From: Streptomyces sp. NRRL F-525
GTDB taxonomy: Bacteria > Actinomycetota > Actinomycetes > Streptomycetales > Streptomycetaceae
DNA length: 64,000 nt
Assembly (NCBI RefSeq): GCF_000716605.1
Contig: NZ_JNXE01000016.1
Coordinates: forward strand, 62,001 to 126,000
Direction: 5' to 3'
In this document: one piece after another, positions 18,178 through 28,463 of the stretch
How the letters are laid out: each line of letters begins with the position of its first letter
Numbering within the stretch: the stretch's first letter is position 1
The notes under the pieces: generated by a model
The model's input: only the letters and a program-made list of their open reading frames with translations
Database searches by the model: none
What the model was told of the DNA's origin: nothing
Position numbers and translations under genes: made by a program

Positions 18178-20628
18178 TCACTCCCTCAGTCTCTCCTCCA
18201 GCTTCCGGGCCACCGCCAGCGCCTCGTCCCCCGCCAGGGGCGCGCCGGGTGCCTGGGTCACGTAGAACGCGTCCACCGCGTTGGAGCCCAGCGTGCTGAC
18301 GTGCATGCTCCGCACCCGCACCCCCGCGTCGTCCAGCGCCCGTCCGATCCGGTGCAGCAGCCCCGGGGCGTCGTGCGCGCGCACCTCGATCACCGTCGCG
18401 TGCCGGGACGCGGCCGGGGCGACCGTCACGCGGGCGGGCGGGGCCACGACGCCCCGGCGGCGCGGATACGCGGCGTCGCGCTCGGCGAGGCGGCCCGCGA
18501 TGTCCAGGGAGCCGTCCAGGGCGCGTACGAGATCGGCGCGCAGCCGGGCGGCCTGGGGCAGGGAGCCGTACTCGGCGGCGACCCGCCAGTTGAGCAGGAG
18601 GACGGAACCCTCCACGCCGTCCGGCAGGTCCAGCGCGCGCAGTTCCGCCGTACGGACCGTCAGGCGGTGCATCGCCAGGACGCCGGCCACCGCGGGGAGT
18701 ACGCCCGGCTGGTCCGGGACGGCGATCAGCAACTCCACGCCGAGGGGTTCGGGGTCGCCCGCGGGCTCGTCCTCGGTCGGGGGTTCGGTCTGGGCGCGCA
18801 GGGCCAGCACCGGGCCGCCGGTCGCCACGGCCTCGATCGCCAGGCGTTCCTGTTCGGCCGTGGCCGCGCCCGCCTCGGGCTCCTCGGGGGCGTCCCCGGA
18901 GAGCACCGCGGCGACCCGCTTCACCAGGTCGGTGACGAGACCGGCCCGCCAGGACGACCAGGCGGCCGGTCCGGTGGCCAGCGCGTCCGCCTCGGTGAGC
19001 GCGTGCAGCAGTTCCAGGGTGCTGGTCGTACCGACCGCCTCGGCGACCGAGCGGACCGTCGCCGGGTCCTCCAGGTCGCGCCGGGTGGCGGTCTCGATGA
19101 GCAGCAGGTGATGACGTACGAGGGTCGCGAGTACGGCGACCTCGGCGCGATCGAAGCCGATGCGGGCGGCCACGTCCTTGGCGATGATCTCGCCGGCCAC
19201 CGAGTGGTCGCCGGGCCAGCCCTTGCCGATGTCGTGCAGCAGCGCGGCGACCAGCAGGAGGTCGGGGCGGCTGACGCGGCGGGCGAACTCCGAGGCGCGG
19301 ACGGCGGTTTCGATGAGGTGGCGGTCGACGGTCCAGATGTGCACGGCGTTGCGCTGCGGGCGGCAGCGCACCCGCTCCCAGTCGGGGAGGAGCCGGGTGA
19401 TCAGGCCTTCCGCCTCCAGCGCCTCCCACACGTCCACCGTGGGCTGCCCGGAACCGAGCAGCGTCACCAGCTGCTCGCGCGCCTCGGCGGGCCAGGGCGT
19501 GGGCAGCGGGCGCACGGTGGCCGCGAGGCGCCGTACGGCGTGCAGGGAGAGCGGGAGGCCGGCCTGTGCGGCGGCAGCGGCGGCGCGCAGCGGAAGGACC
19601 GGGTCGCGCTCGGGGCGTGCGGCGCGGGCGAGCACCACCTCGCCGTCCTGCTCGACCACGCCTTCGGCGAGCGGGGAGCGCTCGGCGGCGGGTTTCGCGC
19701 CCCCGCCCAGCATCGCGCGCAGCCTCGGCCGCACGGCACGGGACCGCAGCACGCGCCCCACTTCACGCCAGGTGACGTCACTGGCGTACGACACGACACG
19801 CGCCGCTTCGTAGACCTGCCGCAGCAGGGTGTCCGCGTCGAGGAGGCCCAGCTCGGCGGCGACCTGGTCCTGCTCCTGGAGTGCGAGCCGGTCGGTCGCG
19901 CGGCCGGTGGTGAGGTGCAGGGCGTCGCGCACGTCGAGGAGGCGGCGGCGGGCGTCGGCGAGGCCCTCGCGCGGGGCGTCGGCCAGCCAGGAGGCGGCTA
20001 CGGCGCGCAGCGCGGTGGCGTCGCGCAGGCCGCCGCGGGCCTCCTTGAGGTCGGGTTCGAGGAGGTACTGCAACTCGCCCTGGCGCTCGGCGCGTTCGGC
20101 GCAGAGTTCCTGGAGTTCGGGGAGGCGCTTGGGCGCCTGGTTGCGCCAGTCGGCGAGGACGGCCGTCCGCAGGGAGGCGGTCAGGCCGAGGTCGCCCGCG
20201 ATGTGACGGGCGTCGAGGAGGCCGAGCTGGACCTTGAGGTCCTCGCCCGCGGTCTTGCGGGCCTCGGCGGGGGTGCGGACGGAGTGGTCGAGGGCGAGGC
20301 CGAGGTCCCAGACCGGGTACCAGATGCGGTCGGCCAGCGCGGCGACCGCGCCGGAGTCGCCGCCGTCGTGCAGGAGGAGCAGGTCGAGGTCGCTGCGCGG
20401 GGAGAGCTCGCCGCGGCCGTAGCCGCCGACCGCGACCAGGGAGACGCCCTTGAGCGCTTCGGAACCGGCGGTGAAGAGGCCGGTCAGCCAGTCGTCGGTC
20501 AGTTCGGCGAGGGCGGCACGGCGCGGCGGCCCGGACCGCACCCCCTCAGTGAGGAGGCGCAGCCGGGCCGCCGCGTAGCCGCTGGGTCCGGAGTCCTCTG
20601 CATCCTTGCGCACGTCCGTACTCGTCAC
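18178..20628 (-). CDS. glnD: PII nucleotidyltransferase GlnD
   Basis: 816 residues. Modifies the PII protein GlnK in response to glutamine; in Streptomyces the enzyme is reported to adenylylate rather than uridylylate Tyr51. The N-terminal transferase motif is VAVGGYGRGELSPRSDLDLLLL (residues 67-88), the HD domain for removal of the group shows ALLHDIGKGWPGDHS, and two ACT domains fill the C-terminus (PGVLPAVAGVLAMHRLTV and APGLLHRIGRALDDAGV). Lies 24 bp after glnK on the same strand, completing the amtB-glnK-glnD operon. Confidence 0.96.
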   Translation of the reverse strand: MTSTDVRKDAEDSGPSGYAAARLRLLTEGVRSGPPRRAALAELTDDWLTGLFTAGSEALKGVSLVAVGGYGRGELSPRSDLDLLLLHDGGDSGAVAALADRIWYPVWDLGLALDHSVRTPAEARKTAGEDLKVQLGLLDARHIAGDLGLTASLRTAVLADWRNQAPKRLPELQELCAERAERQGELQYLLEPDLKEARGGLRDATALRAVAASWLADAPREGLADARRRLLDVRDALHLTTGRATDRLALQEQDQVAAELGLLDADTLLRQVYEAARVVSYASDVTWREVGRVLRSRAVRPRLRAMLGGGAKPAAERSPLAEGVVEQDGEVVLARAARPERDPVLPLRAAAAAAQAGLPLSLHAVRRLAATVRPLPTPWPAEAREQLVTLLGSGQPTVDVWEALEAEGLITRLLPDWERVRCRPQRNAVHIWTVDRHLIETAVRASEFARRVSRPDLLLVAALLHDIGKGWPGDHSVAGEIIAKDVAARIGFDRAEVAVLATLVRHHLLLIETATRRDLEDPATVRSVAEAVGTTSTLELLHALTEADALATGPAAWSSWRAGLVTDLVKRVAAVLSGDAPEEPEAGAATAEQERLAIEAVATGGPVLALRAQTEPPTEDEPAGDPEPLGVELLIAVPDQPGVLPAVAGVLAMHRLTVRTAELRALDLPDGVEGSVLLLNWRVAAEYGSLPQAARLRADLVRALDGSLDIAGRLAERDAAYPRRRGVVAPPARVTVAPAASRHATVIEVRAHDAPGLLHRIGRALDDAGVRVRSMHVSTLGSNAVDAFYVTQAPGAPLAGDEALAVARKLEERLRE

Positions 20629-20652
20629 CCAGCGACTCCTGTTCGTTTCTTT

Positions 20653-22319
<1,667 letters not shown>

Positions 22320-22422
22320 CGGCGTCTCCTCGTCGGTTGTACGGCCCCGTGCGGGCGAAGCCTGGATGCGGTCCGGTCAAGGCGGGGGGTCCGGTTATGC
22401 GCCATGAGATTGGCGCAGCGCG

Positions 22423-22460
22423 GTTTCCGTCGAAGCCCCTCGATGTTTCACCGGGGTGAC
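22423..22460 (-). promoter_or_regulatory. GlnR operator upstream of amtB
   Basis: On the minus strand the order is GTCAC - 6 nt - GAAAC - 6 nt - GGGCT - 6 nt - GAAAC. This is exactly the a1-n6-b1-n6-a2-n6-b2 layout described for GlnR sites at amtB and glnA in S. coelicolor. Three of the four boxes match the consensus well; the second a-site is weak, as usual. It lies about 100-140 bp before the amtB start. Confidence 0.85.
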
Positions 22461-22605
22461 GAAGGCGCCGTACGTGTTACGCGTCGATGAACCGCCGGAT
22501 CTCCGGCGGCGCGATCGTTATCGTGGCGCAACCTTTTCCGGCGGCTGGAAACCGGCCGCGCCCGGCCTTCCGCCGACCTGGCACGGGAGCGCCGGGGCAC
22601 GGGGT

Positions 22606-22731
22606 CTAGACCCCTTCAGCGCTCTCCCGCAGCCCGCTCGGAAGCCTCTCGCCGAGGCCGACGTTTCCGGCCGTCCCACCGGTACCTCGCACGGCCGCGC
22701 GGCCGGTCTTTCGAATACGAGTCCCGTTGGA
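22606..22731 (-). pseudogene. Decayed duplicate of the nsdA 3' end
   Basis: Conceptual translation on the minus strand ends NGTRIRKTGRAAVR ... GERLPSGLRESAEGV and then a stop (TAG at 22606). The NsdA C-terminus ends NTRIRKTVDTAVR ... DRLAIELPETAEAV and a stop at 22826. The two align without gaps over about 40 codons, including the stop position, with a TCTTTCG-ATACGAGT block nearly identical in DNA. Upstream of 22731 the similarity fades and no start or longer frame is evident, so this is a fragment. Either a tandem duplication or the remains of a paralogue. Confidence 0.75.
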
Positions 22732-22825
22732 CAGGACCGGCCGCGGTCGGCCCTCCGAATGACCTGGCATGGGGGAGCCGAGTCGGGCGGTTCGGGAGGG
22801 CCGGCCGCGGCCGGGGCTCGGGGTG

Positions 22826-24310
22826 TCAGACCGCTTCGGCGGTCTCCGGCAGCTCGATCGCGAGCCGGTCGGTGAGGTCGACGACTTCGGCCAGTTCACC
22901 GAAGTCGCGGACCGCCGTGTCGACGGTCTTTCGGATACGAGTGTTGACGCGCTCGGAGCGCACCTTCTTGGCGACGGTCATCGCCTCCGTCGCCAGCACC
23001 GCGCTCTGCTCGGGCTCCCGCCGCAGCAGGTGCACGGTGGCCATGCCGATGAGATTGAGTGCGTACGACCGCTGGTGCACCTCGTCCTTGGCGAAGAGGT
23101 CCACCGCCCGCTGCATGACGGGCTCGGCCAGCGAGGCGTAGGCCGGGCTGCGGCCGGCGACGTAGGCGAGGTCGCGATAGGAGTGCGAGTTCTCGCCGTA
23201 CAGCTCGGCCTCGGAGAAGAAACGGATCCAGTCCGGGTCCGGGTCGTCCCAGTCGTGTACGTCCCCGAAGGTGTCCTCGGCCATCCGGACGGCCCGCTTG
23301 CACTTCCCGGGCTGCCCCATGTTGGCGTAGGCGCGGGCCTCCATCGCATACAGCATCGACTGGGTCCGCGGGCTCGCGCAGTCCCGGCTGCCGTACTGCG
23401 CGAGGTGGATCAGCTCCAACGCGTCGTCGGGCCGCCCGAGATGAATCATCTGCCGGCTCATGCTGGACAGCACATACGACCCGAGCGGCTTGTCGCCCGC
23501 CTCCTTGGCGGCGTGCAGCGCGAGGACGAAGTACTTCTGGGCGGTGGGCTGGAGCCCCACGTCGTACGACATCCACCCGGCCAGCTCGGCGAGTTCGGCG
23601 GCGACCTTGAACAACTTCCGCGTGGTGGCCTCGGGTTGGGGCTCCTGCAGCAGGTCGGTCACCTCGTGCAGCTGCCCTACGACCGCCTTGCGGCGCAGGC
23701 CGCCGCCGCACTGGGCGTCCCACTTGCGGAACATCGCGGTGGTGGACTCCAGCAGCTCCAACTCGGGCCGGGACAGCCGCCCGACGTGCCGGGAGGCGCT
23801 CACCGGCTCGGGCTCCGGCTGGTGGGCCGAGGGGCCGGGGACGAGCCAGCGCTGCATGGGCTCGATGAGGGACGGCCCCGCCGACAGGGCCAGCGAGGCC
23901 CCGAGGAAGCCGCGGCGGGCCAGCATGAGGTCGCTGCGGGAGAACTCGCTGAGCAGGGCCACCGTCTGCGGGGCCGTCCACGGCAGGTCGACGCCGGACA
24001 CGGAGGGTGCCTGGCGGGCCGCGCGCAGGCCCAGGTCCTCGACCGAGACGACACAGCCGAAGCGCTCGGAGAACAGCTCCGAGAGGATCCTCGGGATCGG
24101 CTCGCGCGGGTTCTCGCCGTCCAGCCAGCGGCGCACGCGCGAGGTGTCCGTGGAGATGTGGTTGGCCCCCAACTGCCGTGCCCTGCGGTTCACTTGACGC
24201 GCCAGCTCACCCTTGGACCAGCCGCTGCGCACGAACCACGAGCCGAGCAGCTCATTGGGGCGCTTCTCCGTACTGGCCGCGGTTGTCCCGCTTCCGCCGT
24301 TGCCGCCCAC
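22826..24310 (-). CDS. nsdA: NsdA-like developmental/antibiotic repressor with TPR-like repeats
   Basis: 494 residues. In S. coelicolor nsdA is a negative regulator of sporulation and antibiotic production, and it lies next to amtB as here. The N-terminal part (ELLGSWFVRSGWSKGELARQVNRRA, RVRRWLDGENP) resembles a helix-turn-helix of the XRE type; the rest is helical with TPR-like repeats (for example ALELIHLAQYG, ARAYANMGQPGKCKRAVRMAE). A twin-Arg-like MLARRGFLGASLALSAG stretch near residue 130 is part of many such regulators and is probably not a real export signal. Direct target unknown. Confidence 0.88.
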   Translation of the reverse strand: MGGNGGSGTTAASTEKRPNELLGSWFVRSGWSKGELARQVNRRARQLGANHISTDTSRVRRWLDGENPREPIPRILSELFSERFGCVVSVEDLGLRAARQAPSVSGVDLPWTAPQTVALLSEFSRSDLMLARRGFLGASLALSAGPSLIEPMQRWLVPGPSAHQPEPEPVSASRHVGRLSRPELELLESTTAMFRKWDAQCGGGLRRKAVVGQLHEVTDLLQEPQPEATTRKLFKVAAELAELAGWMSYDVGLQPTAQKYFVLALHAAKEAGDKPLGSYVLSSMSRQMIHLGRPDDALELIHLAQYGSRDCASPRTQSMLYAMEARAYANMGQPGKCKRAVRMAEDTFGDVHDWDDPDPDWIRFFSEAELYGENSHSYRDLAYVAGRSPAYASLAEPVMQRAVDLFAKDEVHQRSYALNLIGMATVHLLRREPEQSAVLATEAMTVAKKVRSERVNTRIRKTVDTAVRDFGELAEVVDLTDRLAIELPETAEAV

Positions 24311-24756
24311 TGGAACGCCCCCATCCCTGGAACCACTTGTCGCCGCTGTGCGCCAAGCCCTATCAGAATGCCGGTAAATACGGCTTCCCGTCCCGCACTT
24401 GTCACCCTTCGAACGAGATGACGAGTTGCCTCCGGCATACCCACAAGCGCATGTGCCCCGAGGACTTGTGCACTCAAAGTAATCCTACGATCACCCGTCC
24501 AGCCACGGCGATCGCGGAAACGCCACCATTCGCCACCCCTTCGAATGAACCTACAGTTGCCCGCGCACGATTCACTTGACATAGGACGGCCGAAGGTGGG
24601 CGCAGCGGTGCACGCAGGGGCGCGCACCGTCGGGCACACCACCCGAGGCACTCCCGGACGCTGCCTGGACCACGCGGCGCGGGGCAGGCGTGAACACAGA
24701 GTGACGACACGCATCCGTCTCGTAACCACCGGTGCGTTGGACCCGTTGGAGGGGGC
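24311..24756. other. 446-bp divergent promoter region of nsdA and the Prim-Pol-like gene
   Basis: No gene could be supported. It contains two similar 14-base stretches with CCTTCGAA (near 24406 and 24536), which might be binding sites, and a TTGACA hexamer at 24577-24582 on the plus strand that could be a -35 box for the downstream plus-strand gene or a chance match. Confidence 0.5.
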
Positions 24757-25422
24757 ATGGGCTTCACGATCGGCAGCAGCCGGACCATCCGCGACATCCG
24801 GTCCGGCACGCGCCGCCGCGGCCGCGCGTCGGAGTGCACAGCGGTGGCCGAGTTCACCGGCCTCTGGGGCTGGGACGTGGTCGCCGGCGCACGGGCCGCG
24901 GGCGGCGCGTGTTCCTGCGGCGACACCAAGTGCCCCGCGCCGGGCGCACATCCACTGACCTTCGCCCCGGAAGTACGGGCCGGCGCGACCCTCGACGAAG
25001 TCACCGACGCCTGGGCCGAGTTGCCGGGCGCCGCGATCATGCTGCCGGTCGGCCGCGCGTTCGACGTGATCGAGGTGGCCGAACCCGCGGGCCGCCGCGC
25101 ACTGGCCCGCCTGGAGCGCATGGGCCTCCCGCTCGGCCCGGTCGCGGCGACCCCCGACCACCGCGCCCACTTCTTCGTCGCCCCCGGCGCCGCCGCCGAA
25201 CTCCCCTCCCTCCTCTACCGCATGGGCTGGGACGACCCCACCTCCCTCGACCTCCGAGGCCTGGGCCCCGGCACCCACATCACCGCCCCACCCTCGGACC
25301 GAGGAGGTTTGGGCCCGGTCCACTGGCTCCGCTCCCCCGCCCTCGACTCAGCCACCAAACCCCCGGCCGCACGGCTCCTGTTGGGGACGCTGGCATACGT
25401 GGCACACAGGTCGCGCGCATAG
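24757..25422 (+). CDS. Bifunctional primase/polymerase (Prim-Pol) domain protein, probably catalytically degenerate
   Basis: 221 residues, a single domain. The zinc-binding-like part CSCGDTKCPAPGAHP and the following W-rich region (TDAWAEL) match the N-terminal half of archaeo-eukaryotic-type Prim-Pol domains of streptomycete proteins. The place where active enzymes have the metal-binding DxD (in a context such as V-D-x-D-P) reads FDVIEVAEPAG, so the acidic pair appears to be lost, and the usual GG-H motif is replaced by DHRAHFFV. It lacks the helicase part of plasmid replicases. It stands alone between nsdA and ftsY and ends at a strong terminator. Possibly a nucleic-acid-binding regulator; function unknown. 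Confidence 0.75.
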   Translation: MGFTIGSSRTIRDIRSGTRRRGRASECTAVAEFTGLWGWDVVAGARAAGGACSCGDTKCPAPGAHPLTFAPEVRAGATLDEVTDAWAELPGAAIMLPVGRAFDVIEVAEPAGRRALARLERMGLPLGPVAATPDHRAHFFVAPGAAAELPSLLYRMGWDDPTSLDLRGLGPGTHITAPPSDRGGLGPVHWLRSPALDSATKPPAARLLLGTLAYVAHRSRA

Positions 25423-25435
25423 GCCGTAGAACGAC

Positions 25436-25470
25436 GAAGTGCCCTTCTCCAGCTTGGAGAAGGGCACTTC
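25436..25470. terminator. Perfect 15-bp terminator between the Prim-Pol-like gene and ftsY
   Basis: Arms GAAGTGCCCTTCTCC and GGAGAAGGGCACTTC pair completely around a five-base loop. It lies between convergent genes and would work for both strands. Confidence 0.85.
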
Positions 25471-25480
25471 AGCGCCTCGT

Positions 25481-25540
25481 AAGGGGCGCGGGGAACTGCG
25501 CGACCAGCCCCCACCGACGCGCGGCCAAAAGAACCGCCCA
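25481..25540 (+). repeat. Dispersed streptomycete repeat, copy 1
   Basis: Begins AAGGGGCGCGGGGAACTGCG and continues CGACCAGCCCCCACCGACG. The same core appears at 31890-31947, 41812-41851 and 55219-55281. Non-coding, at the 3' end of ftsY. Confidence 0.8.
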
Positions 25541-25552
25541 ACCCGCGGAGCG

Positions 25553-26755
25553 TCAGTCGCCGATAAGGGCGTCAACAAACGCCTCCGCATCGAACGGCGC
25601 CAGATCATCCGCGCCCTCACCAAGCCCGATCAGCTTGACCGGAACACCCAGTTCACGCTGAACGGCGATCACGATGCCCCCCTTGGCCGTGCCGTCCAAC
25701 TTCGTCAGCACGATCCCGGTGATGTCGACGACCTCGGCGAAGACCCGCGCCTGCACAAGCCCGTTCTGCCCGGTCGTCGCGTCGAGCACCAGCAGCACCT
25801 CATCAAGCGGCGCATGCTTCTCGACAACCCGCTTGACCTTCCCCAGCTCATCCATGAGCCCGGTCTTCGTGTGCAACCGCCCGGCCGTGTCGATGAGGAC
25901 GACATCGACCCCCATCTCCTTGCCCTCCTTCACCGCGTCGAACGCGACGGAGGCGGGATCCCCGGCCTCGGGCCCCCGCACGGTGTGCGCACCGACCCGC
26001 TCCCCCCAGGTCTGCAACTGATCGGCGGCAGCGGCCCGGAACGTGTCGGCGGCACCGAGCACGACACTCCGCCCGTCGGCCACGAGGACCCGGGCGAGCT
26101 TCCCGGTGGTGGTGGTCTTGCCGGTGCCGTTGACCCCGACAACCATCACGATGCCCGGCTTGCGATCCTCCGGCTCGGTCTTCACGGTCCGGTCGACATC
26201 CGTGCCGACCAGCTTGAGCAGCTCCTCGCGCAGCAGCGTGCGCAGCTCCTGCGGGGTCCGGGTGCCGAGCACCTTCACGCGGGCGCGCAGCCCGTCGACG
26301 AGTTCCTGGGTGGGAGCCACGCCGACATCGGCGGTGAGGAGGATGTCCTCGATCTCCTCCCAGGTGTCCTCGTCGAGGTGCTCGCGCGACAGGAGCGTGA
26401 GCAGCCCCTTGCCGAGCGCGTTCTGCGAGCGGGAGAGCCGCGAACGCAGCCGGACGAGCCGGCCTGCGGTGGGCTCGGGGACATCCAGTACGGGGACGTC
26501 CAGTACAGGGGGTTCCTCGACGGCGACCGGGGCCGAGCCGTCGGGGAGATCCACCTCCTCTATCGTCCGGCGCGCTTCGTCGCGCGGGGTCTCGGCCTCG
26601 TCGCCGACGTGCGGCTCGGCCGGCGGGGCGGTGATGTCGGGCACGGAGGTGGGCGGCGGGGGCAGCGGCTTCTTGCGCCGGCTGCCGACGACGAGCCCGC
26701 CGAGCGCACCGAGCACGACCACGGCGATGACTACAGCAAGGATGACGGTTTCCAT
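25553..26755 (-). CDS. ftsY: Signal recognition particle receptor FtsY
   Basis: 400 residues. Docks SRP-ribosome complexes at the membrane. A hydrophobic N-terminal helix (residues 2-24, TVILAVVIAVVVLGALGGLVVG) anchors it, an acidic/proline-rich linker follows, then the N domain and G domain with VGVNGTGKTTT, GAADTFRAAAADQL, LIDTAGRLHTK and TKLDGTAKGG. ATG 26755 places the anchor at the very start, as in other actinomycetes; an upstream reading adds unrelated residues. Confidence 0.96.
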   Translation of the reverse strand: METVILAVVIAVVVLGALGGLVVGSRRKKPLPPPPTSVPDITAPPAEPHVGDEAETPRDEARRTIEEVDLPDGSAPVAVEEPPVLDVPVLDVPEPTAGRLVRLRSRLSRSQNALGKGLLTLLSREHLDEDTWEEIEDILLTADVGVAPTQELVDGLRARVKVLGTRTPQELRTLLREELLKLVGTDVDRTVKTEPEDRKPGIVMVVGVNGTGKTTTTGKLARVLVADGRSVVLGAADTFRAAAADQLQTWGERVGAHTVRGPEAGDPASVAFDAVKEGKEMGVDVVLIDTAGRLHTKTGLMDELGKVKRVVEKHAPLDEVLLVLDATTGQNGLVQARVFAEVVDITGIVLTKLDGTAKGGIVIAVQRELGVPVKLIGLGEGADDLAPFDAEAFVDALIGD

Positions 26756-26932
26756 AACCCACCCAGTATCAGCCATGGGTCTCGCCGGGGCCCAGCGCGG
26801 GCGCGCCCGGACCTCGCACGCGCCGAGCCCGGAGCCCCGGAAGCCGCTAGTCACACCCATGGCCATCTGACGTACCGTCAGCTACCGTCCCCCACCACGC
26901 ACGACCCCGCCACACCCGAAGGGGGACCTCCC

Positions 26933-27904
26933 ATGCCCGTCTCGGTCGTACGCTTCAACCTCGTCGAACCCGGCGCCACCCCCGCCTCGCTGAGCGCCCG
27001 CTACCGGGCCGCCCTGGAGATGGCCGCGTACGCCGACGAGCACGGGATCACCACCGTGCAGACGGAGGAGCACCACGGCGTGGCCAACAACTGGCTGCCC
27101 TCGCCCTTCGCCTTCGCGGGCGCGGTGTTCGGCGCGACCCGGCACATCGCGGTGACCGTCTCGGCGGTCATCGGCCCGCTGCACGACCCGCTGCGGCTGG
27201 CCGAGGACATCGCCGTACTCGACCTGCTGAGCGGCGGCCGCCTGGTGACCGTGGCCGGGATCGGGTACCGGCCCGAGGAGTACGCGCAGTTCGACGTGGA
27301 CTGGAAGCGCCGGGGCAGGCTCCAGGACGAGCTGCTGGAGACGGTGCTGAAGGCGTGGTCCGGCGAGGAGTTCGAGTACCGCGGCCGTACGGTACGGGTC
27401 ACCCCGCGCCCCTTCTCCGACCCGCACCCCCTGCTGCTGGTCGGCGGTTCCTCGAAGGCCGCCGCCCGCCGTGCCGCGCGGCTTGGTCTGCCCTTCTTCC
27501 CCAGCGCGCACCTGCCCGACCTGGAGGCGTACTACAAGGACCGGCTCGTCGAGTACGGCACCGAGGGCTGGACCATGATGCCGGGGGCCGAGACCCCGCT
27601 GCTGCACATCGCCGAGGACCCGGACCGGGCCTGGGCCGAGTACGGGGCGCACTTCCTGCACGAGGCGCGGACGTACGCCTCCTGGCAGTCCGGGGACATC
27701 CGCTCGGCGGTGAAATCGGGGGCCACGACCGTGGCGGAGCTGCGCGCGGAGGGCGTCTACCGCATCCTCACGCCGGACGAGTGTGTGGCGCTGGGGCTCG
27801 ACAACCTCGTCCTGCATCCGCTGTCGGGCGGGATGCCGGTGGACGAGGGGTGGCGCAGCCTGCGGCTGTTCGCGGAGCGGGTGCTGCCGCGGCTCGGGGA
27901 GTGA
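26933..27904 (+). CDS. LLM-class flavin-dependent oxidoreductase
   Basis: 323 residues. The luciferase-like TIM barrel is shown by TTVQTEEHHGVANNWLPSPFAFAG, VSAVIGPLHDPLRLAEDIAVLD and SGGRLVTVAGIGYRPEEYAQF; it should use FMN or F420. Substrate unknown. ATG 26933 follows a GGGGGA ribosome site. It stands alone on the plus strand; the CofC gene elsewhere in the window shows that F420 is made in this organism. Confidence 0.9.
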   Translation: MPVSVVRFNLVEPGATPASLSARYRAALEMAAYADEHGITTVQTEEHHGVANNWLPSPFAFAGAVFGATRHIAVTVSAVIGPLHDPLRLAEDIAVLDLLSGGRLVTVAGIGYRPEEYAQFDVDWKRRGRLQDELLETVLKAWSGEEFEYRGRTVRVTPRPFSDPHPLLLVGGSSKAAARRAARLGLPFFPSAHLPDLEAYYKDRLVEYGTEGWTMMPGAETPLLHIAEDPDRAWAEYGAHFLHEARTYASWQSGDIRSAVKSGATTVAELRAEGVYRILTPDECVALGLDNLVLHPLSGGMPVDEGWRSLRLFAERVLPRLGE

Positions 27905-27974
27905 CGCCGATCCGGAGAGTGACCTTTACCCGCAACCGGTGGACCGGCCGGTCGACCGGTGGTCCACTGCGGTC

Positions 27975-28334
27975 ATGACCTTGGCTGTGGATGTGTTCCT
28001 GCGTGACGCGGACGGCCAGTGGAACGTGCTCGACGTTCCGGAGGGGTGCAACGACTCGGCCGGCTTCGAGAACTGGCGCGAGACCGTGTGGGGTTCGGCG
28101 CCCGTGCGCGCGCTGGGCTGCGTGTACCTCCCCGTGCTGGCCTCCAGCGACCTGTACGTCGAGGCCGCGGACGTACCGGAGTTCCTGCGCGAGCTGGCGT
28201 TGCTGCGGGAGCATCTGGAGGCCGTCGCCGCGGCGGTCGGGGAGCGTCCCGACCTGGTCGAGAGCCGCCTGGACAACATCGAAGCCGCCGCTCTCCGGGC
28301 CCGGGAGATCGGCGGCGGCGTCCTCATCTGGTGA
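27975..28334 (+). CDS. Small acidic hypothetical protein
   Basis: 119 residues starting MTLAVDVFLRDADGQWNVLDVPEGCNDS. It has high-GC third positions, a helical C-terminal half (FLRELALLREHLEAVAAAVGERPDL) and no signal or membrane segment. I recognise it only as the type of small streptomycete protein found alone near glcP/smc. It is followed by a strong hairpin at 28348-28388. Confidence 0.75.
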   Translation: MTLAVDVFLRDADGQWNVLDVPEGCNDSAGFENWRETVWGSAPVRALGCVYLPVLASSDLYVEAADVPEFLRELALLREHLEAVAAAVGERPDLVESRLDNIEAAALRAREIGGGVLIW

Positions 28335-28347
28335 CTGAGGGGTGGTT

Positions 28348-28388
28348 TCGGGGAGACGGGCGGCGGGGGATGGAGCCCGTCTCCCCGA
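28348..28388. terminator. Convergent terminator hairpin
   Basis: A perfect 14-bp inverted repeat (TCGGGGAGACGGGC and its complement) with a 13-base loop lies 14 bp after the plus-strand small gene and before the end of glcP. Confidence 0.75.
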
Positions 28389-28394
28389 GCTTGC

Positions 28395-28458
28395 GGGGCC
28401 CCGGCTCACGGGGCCCGGTTCTTAGTGGGCCTGGTTCTTGGGGGGCCTGGTTCTTGGG
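28395..28458. repeat. Four 16-bp tandem units before the glcP stop
   Basis: Units of the form GGGCCTGGTTCTTGGG start at 28395, 28411, 28427 and 28443. The last two are nearly identical, the first is diverged. Non-coding; lies directly beyond the glcP stop codon. Confidence 0.7.
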
Positions 28459-28463
28459 GCCGG

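Larger units (their letters stand above)
22320..22825. other. 506-bp gap between nsdA and amtB: GlnR box and decayed nsdA copy
   Basis: The part next to amtB (22320-22470) is its promoter with a GlnR operator. The part at 22606-22731 is a diverged duplicate of the nsdA 3' end. In between and in 22732-22825 I see GC-rich sequence without any feature I can support. Confidence 0.7.

Noticed and set aside
24190..25323. A 377-codon minus-strand frame across the nsdA promoter and the Prim-Pol-like gene
   Set aside because: No domain; it overlaps the nsdA start and lies antisense to a recognisable protein.
25439..26932. N-terminal extension of the flavin oxidoreductase over ftsY
   Set aside because: The frame happens to be open antisense to ftsY; the ATG at 26933 with a purine-rich site gives the standard N-terminus.
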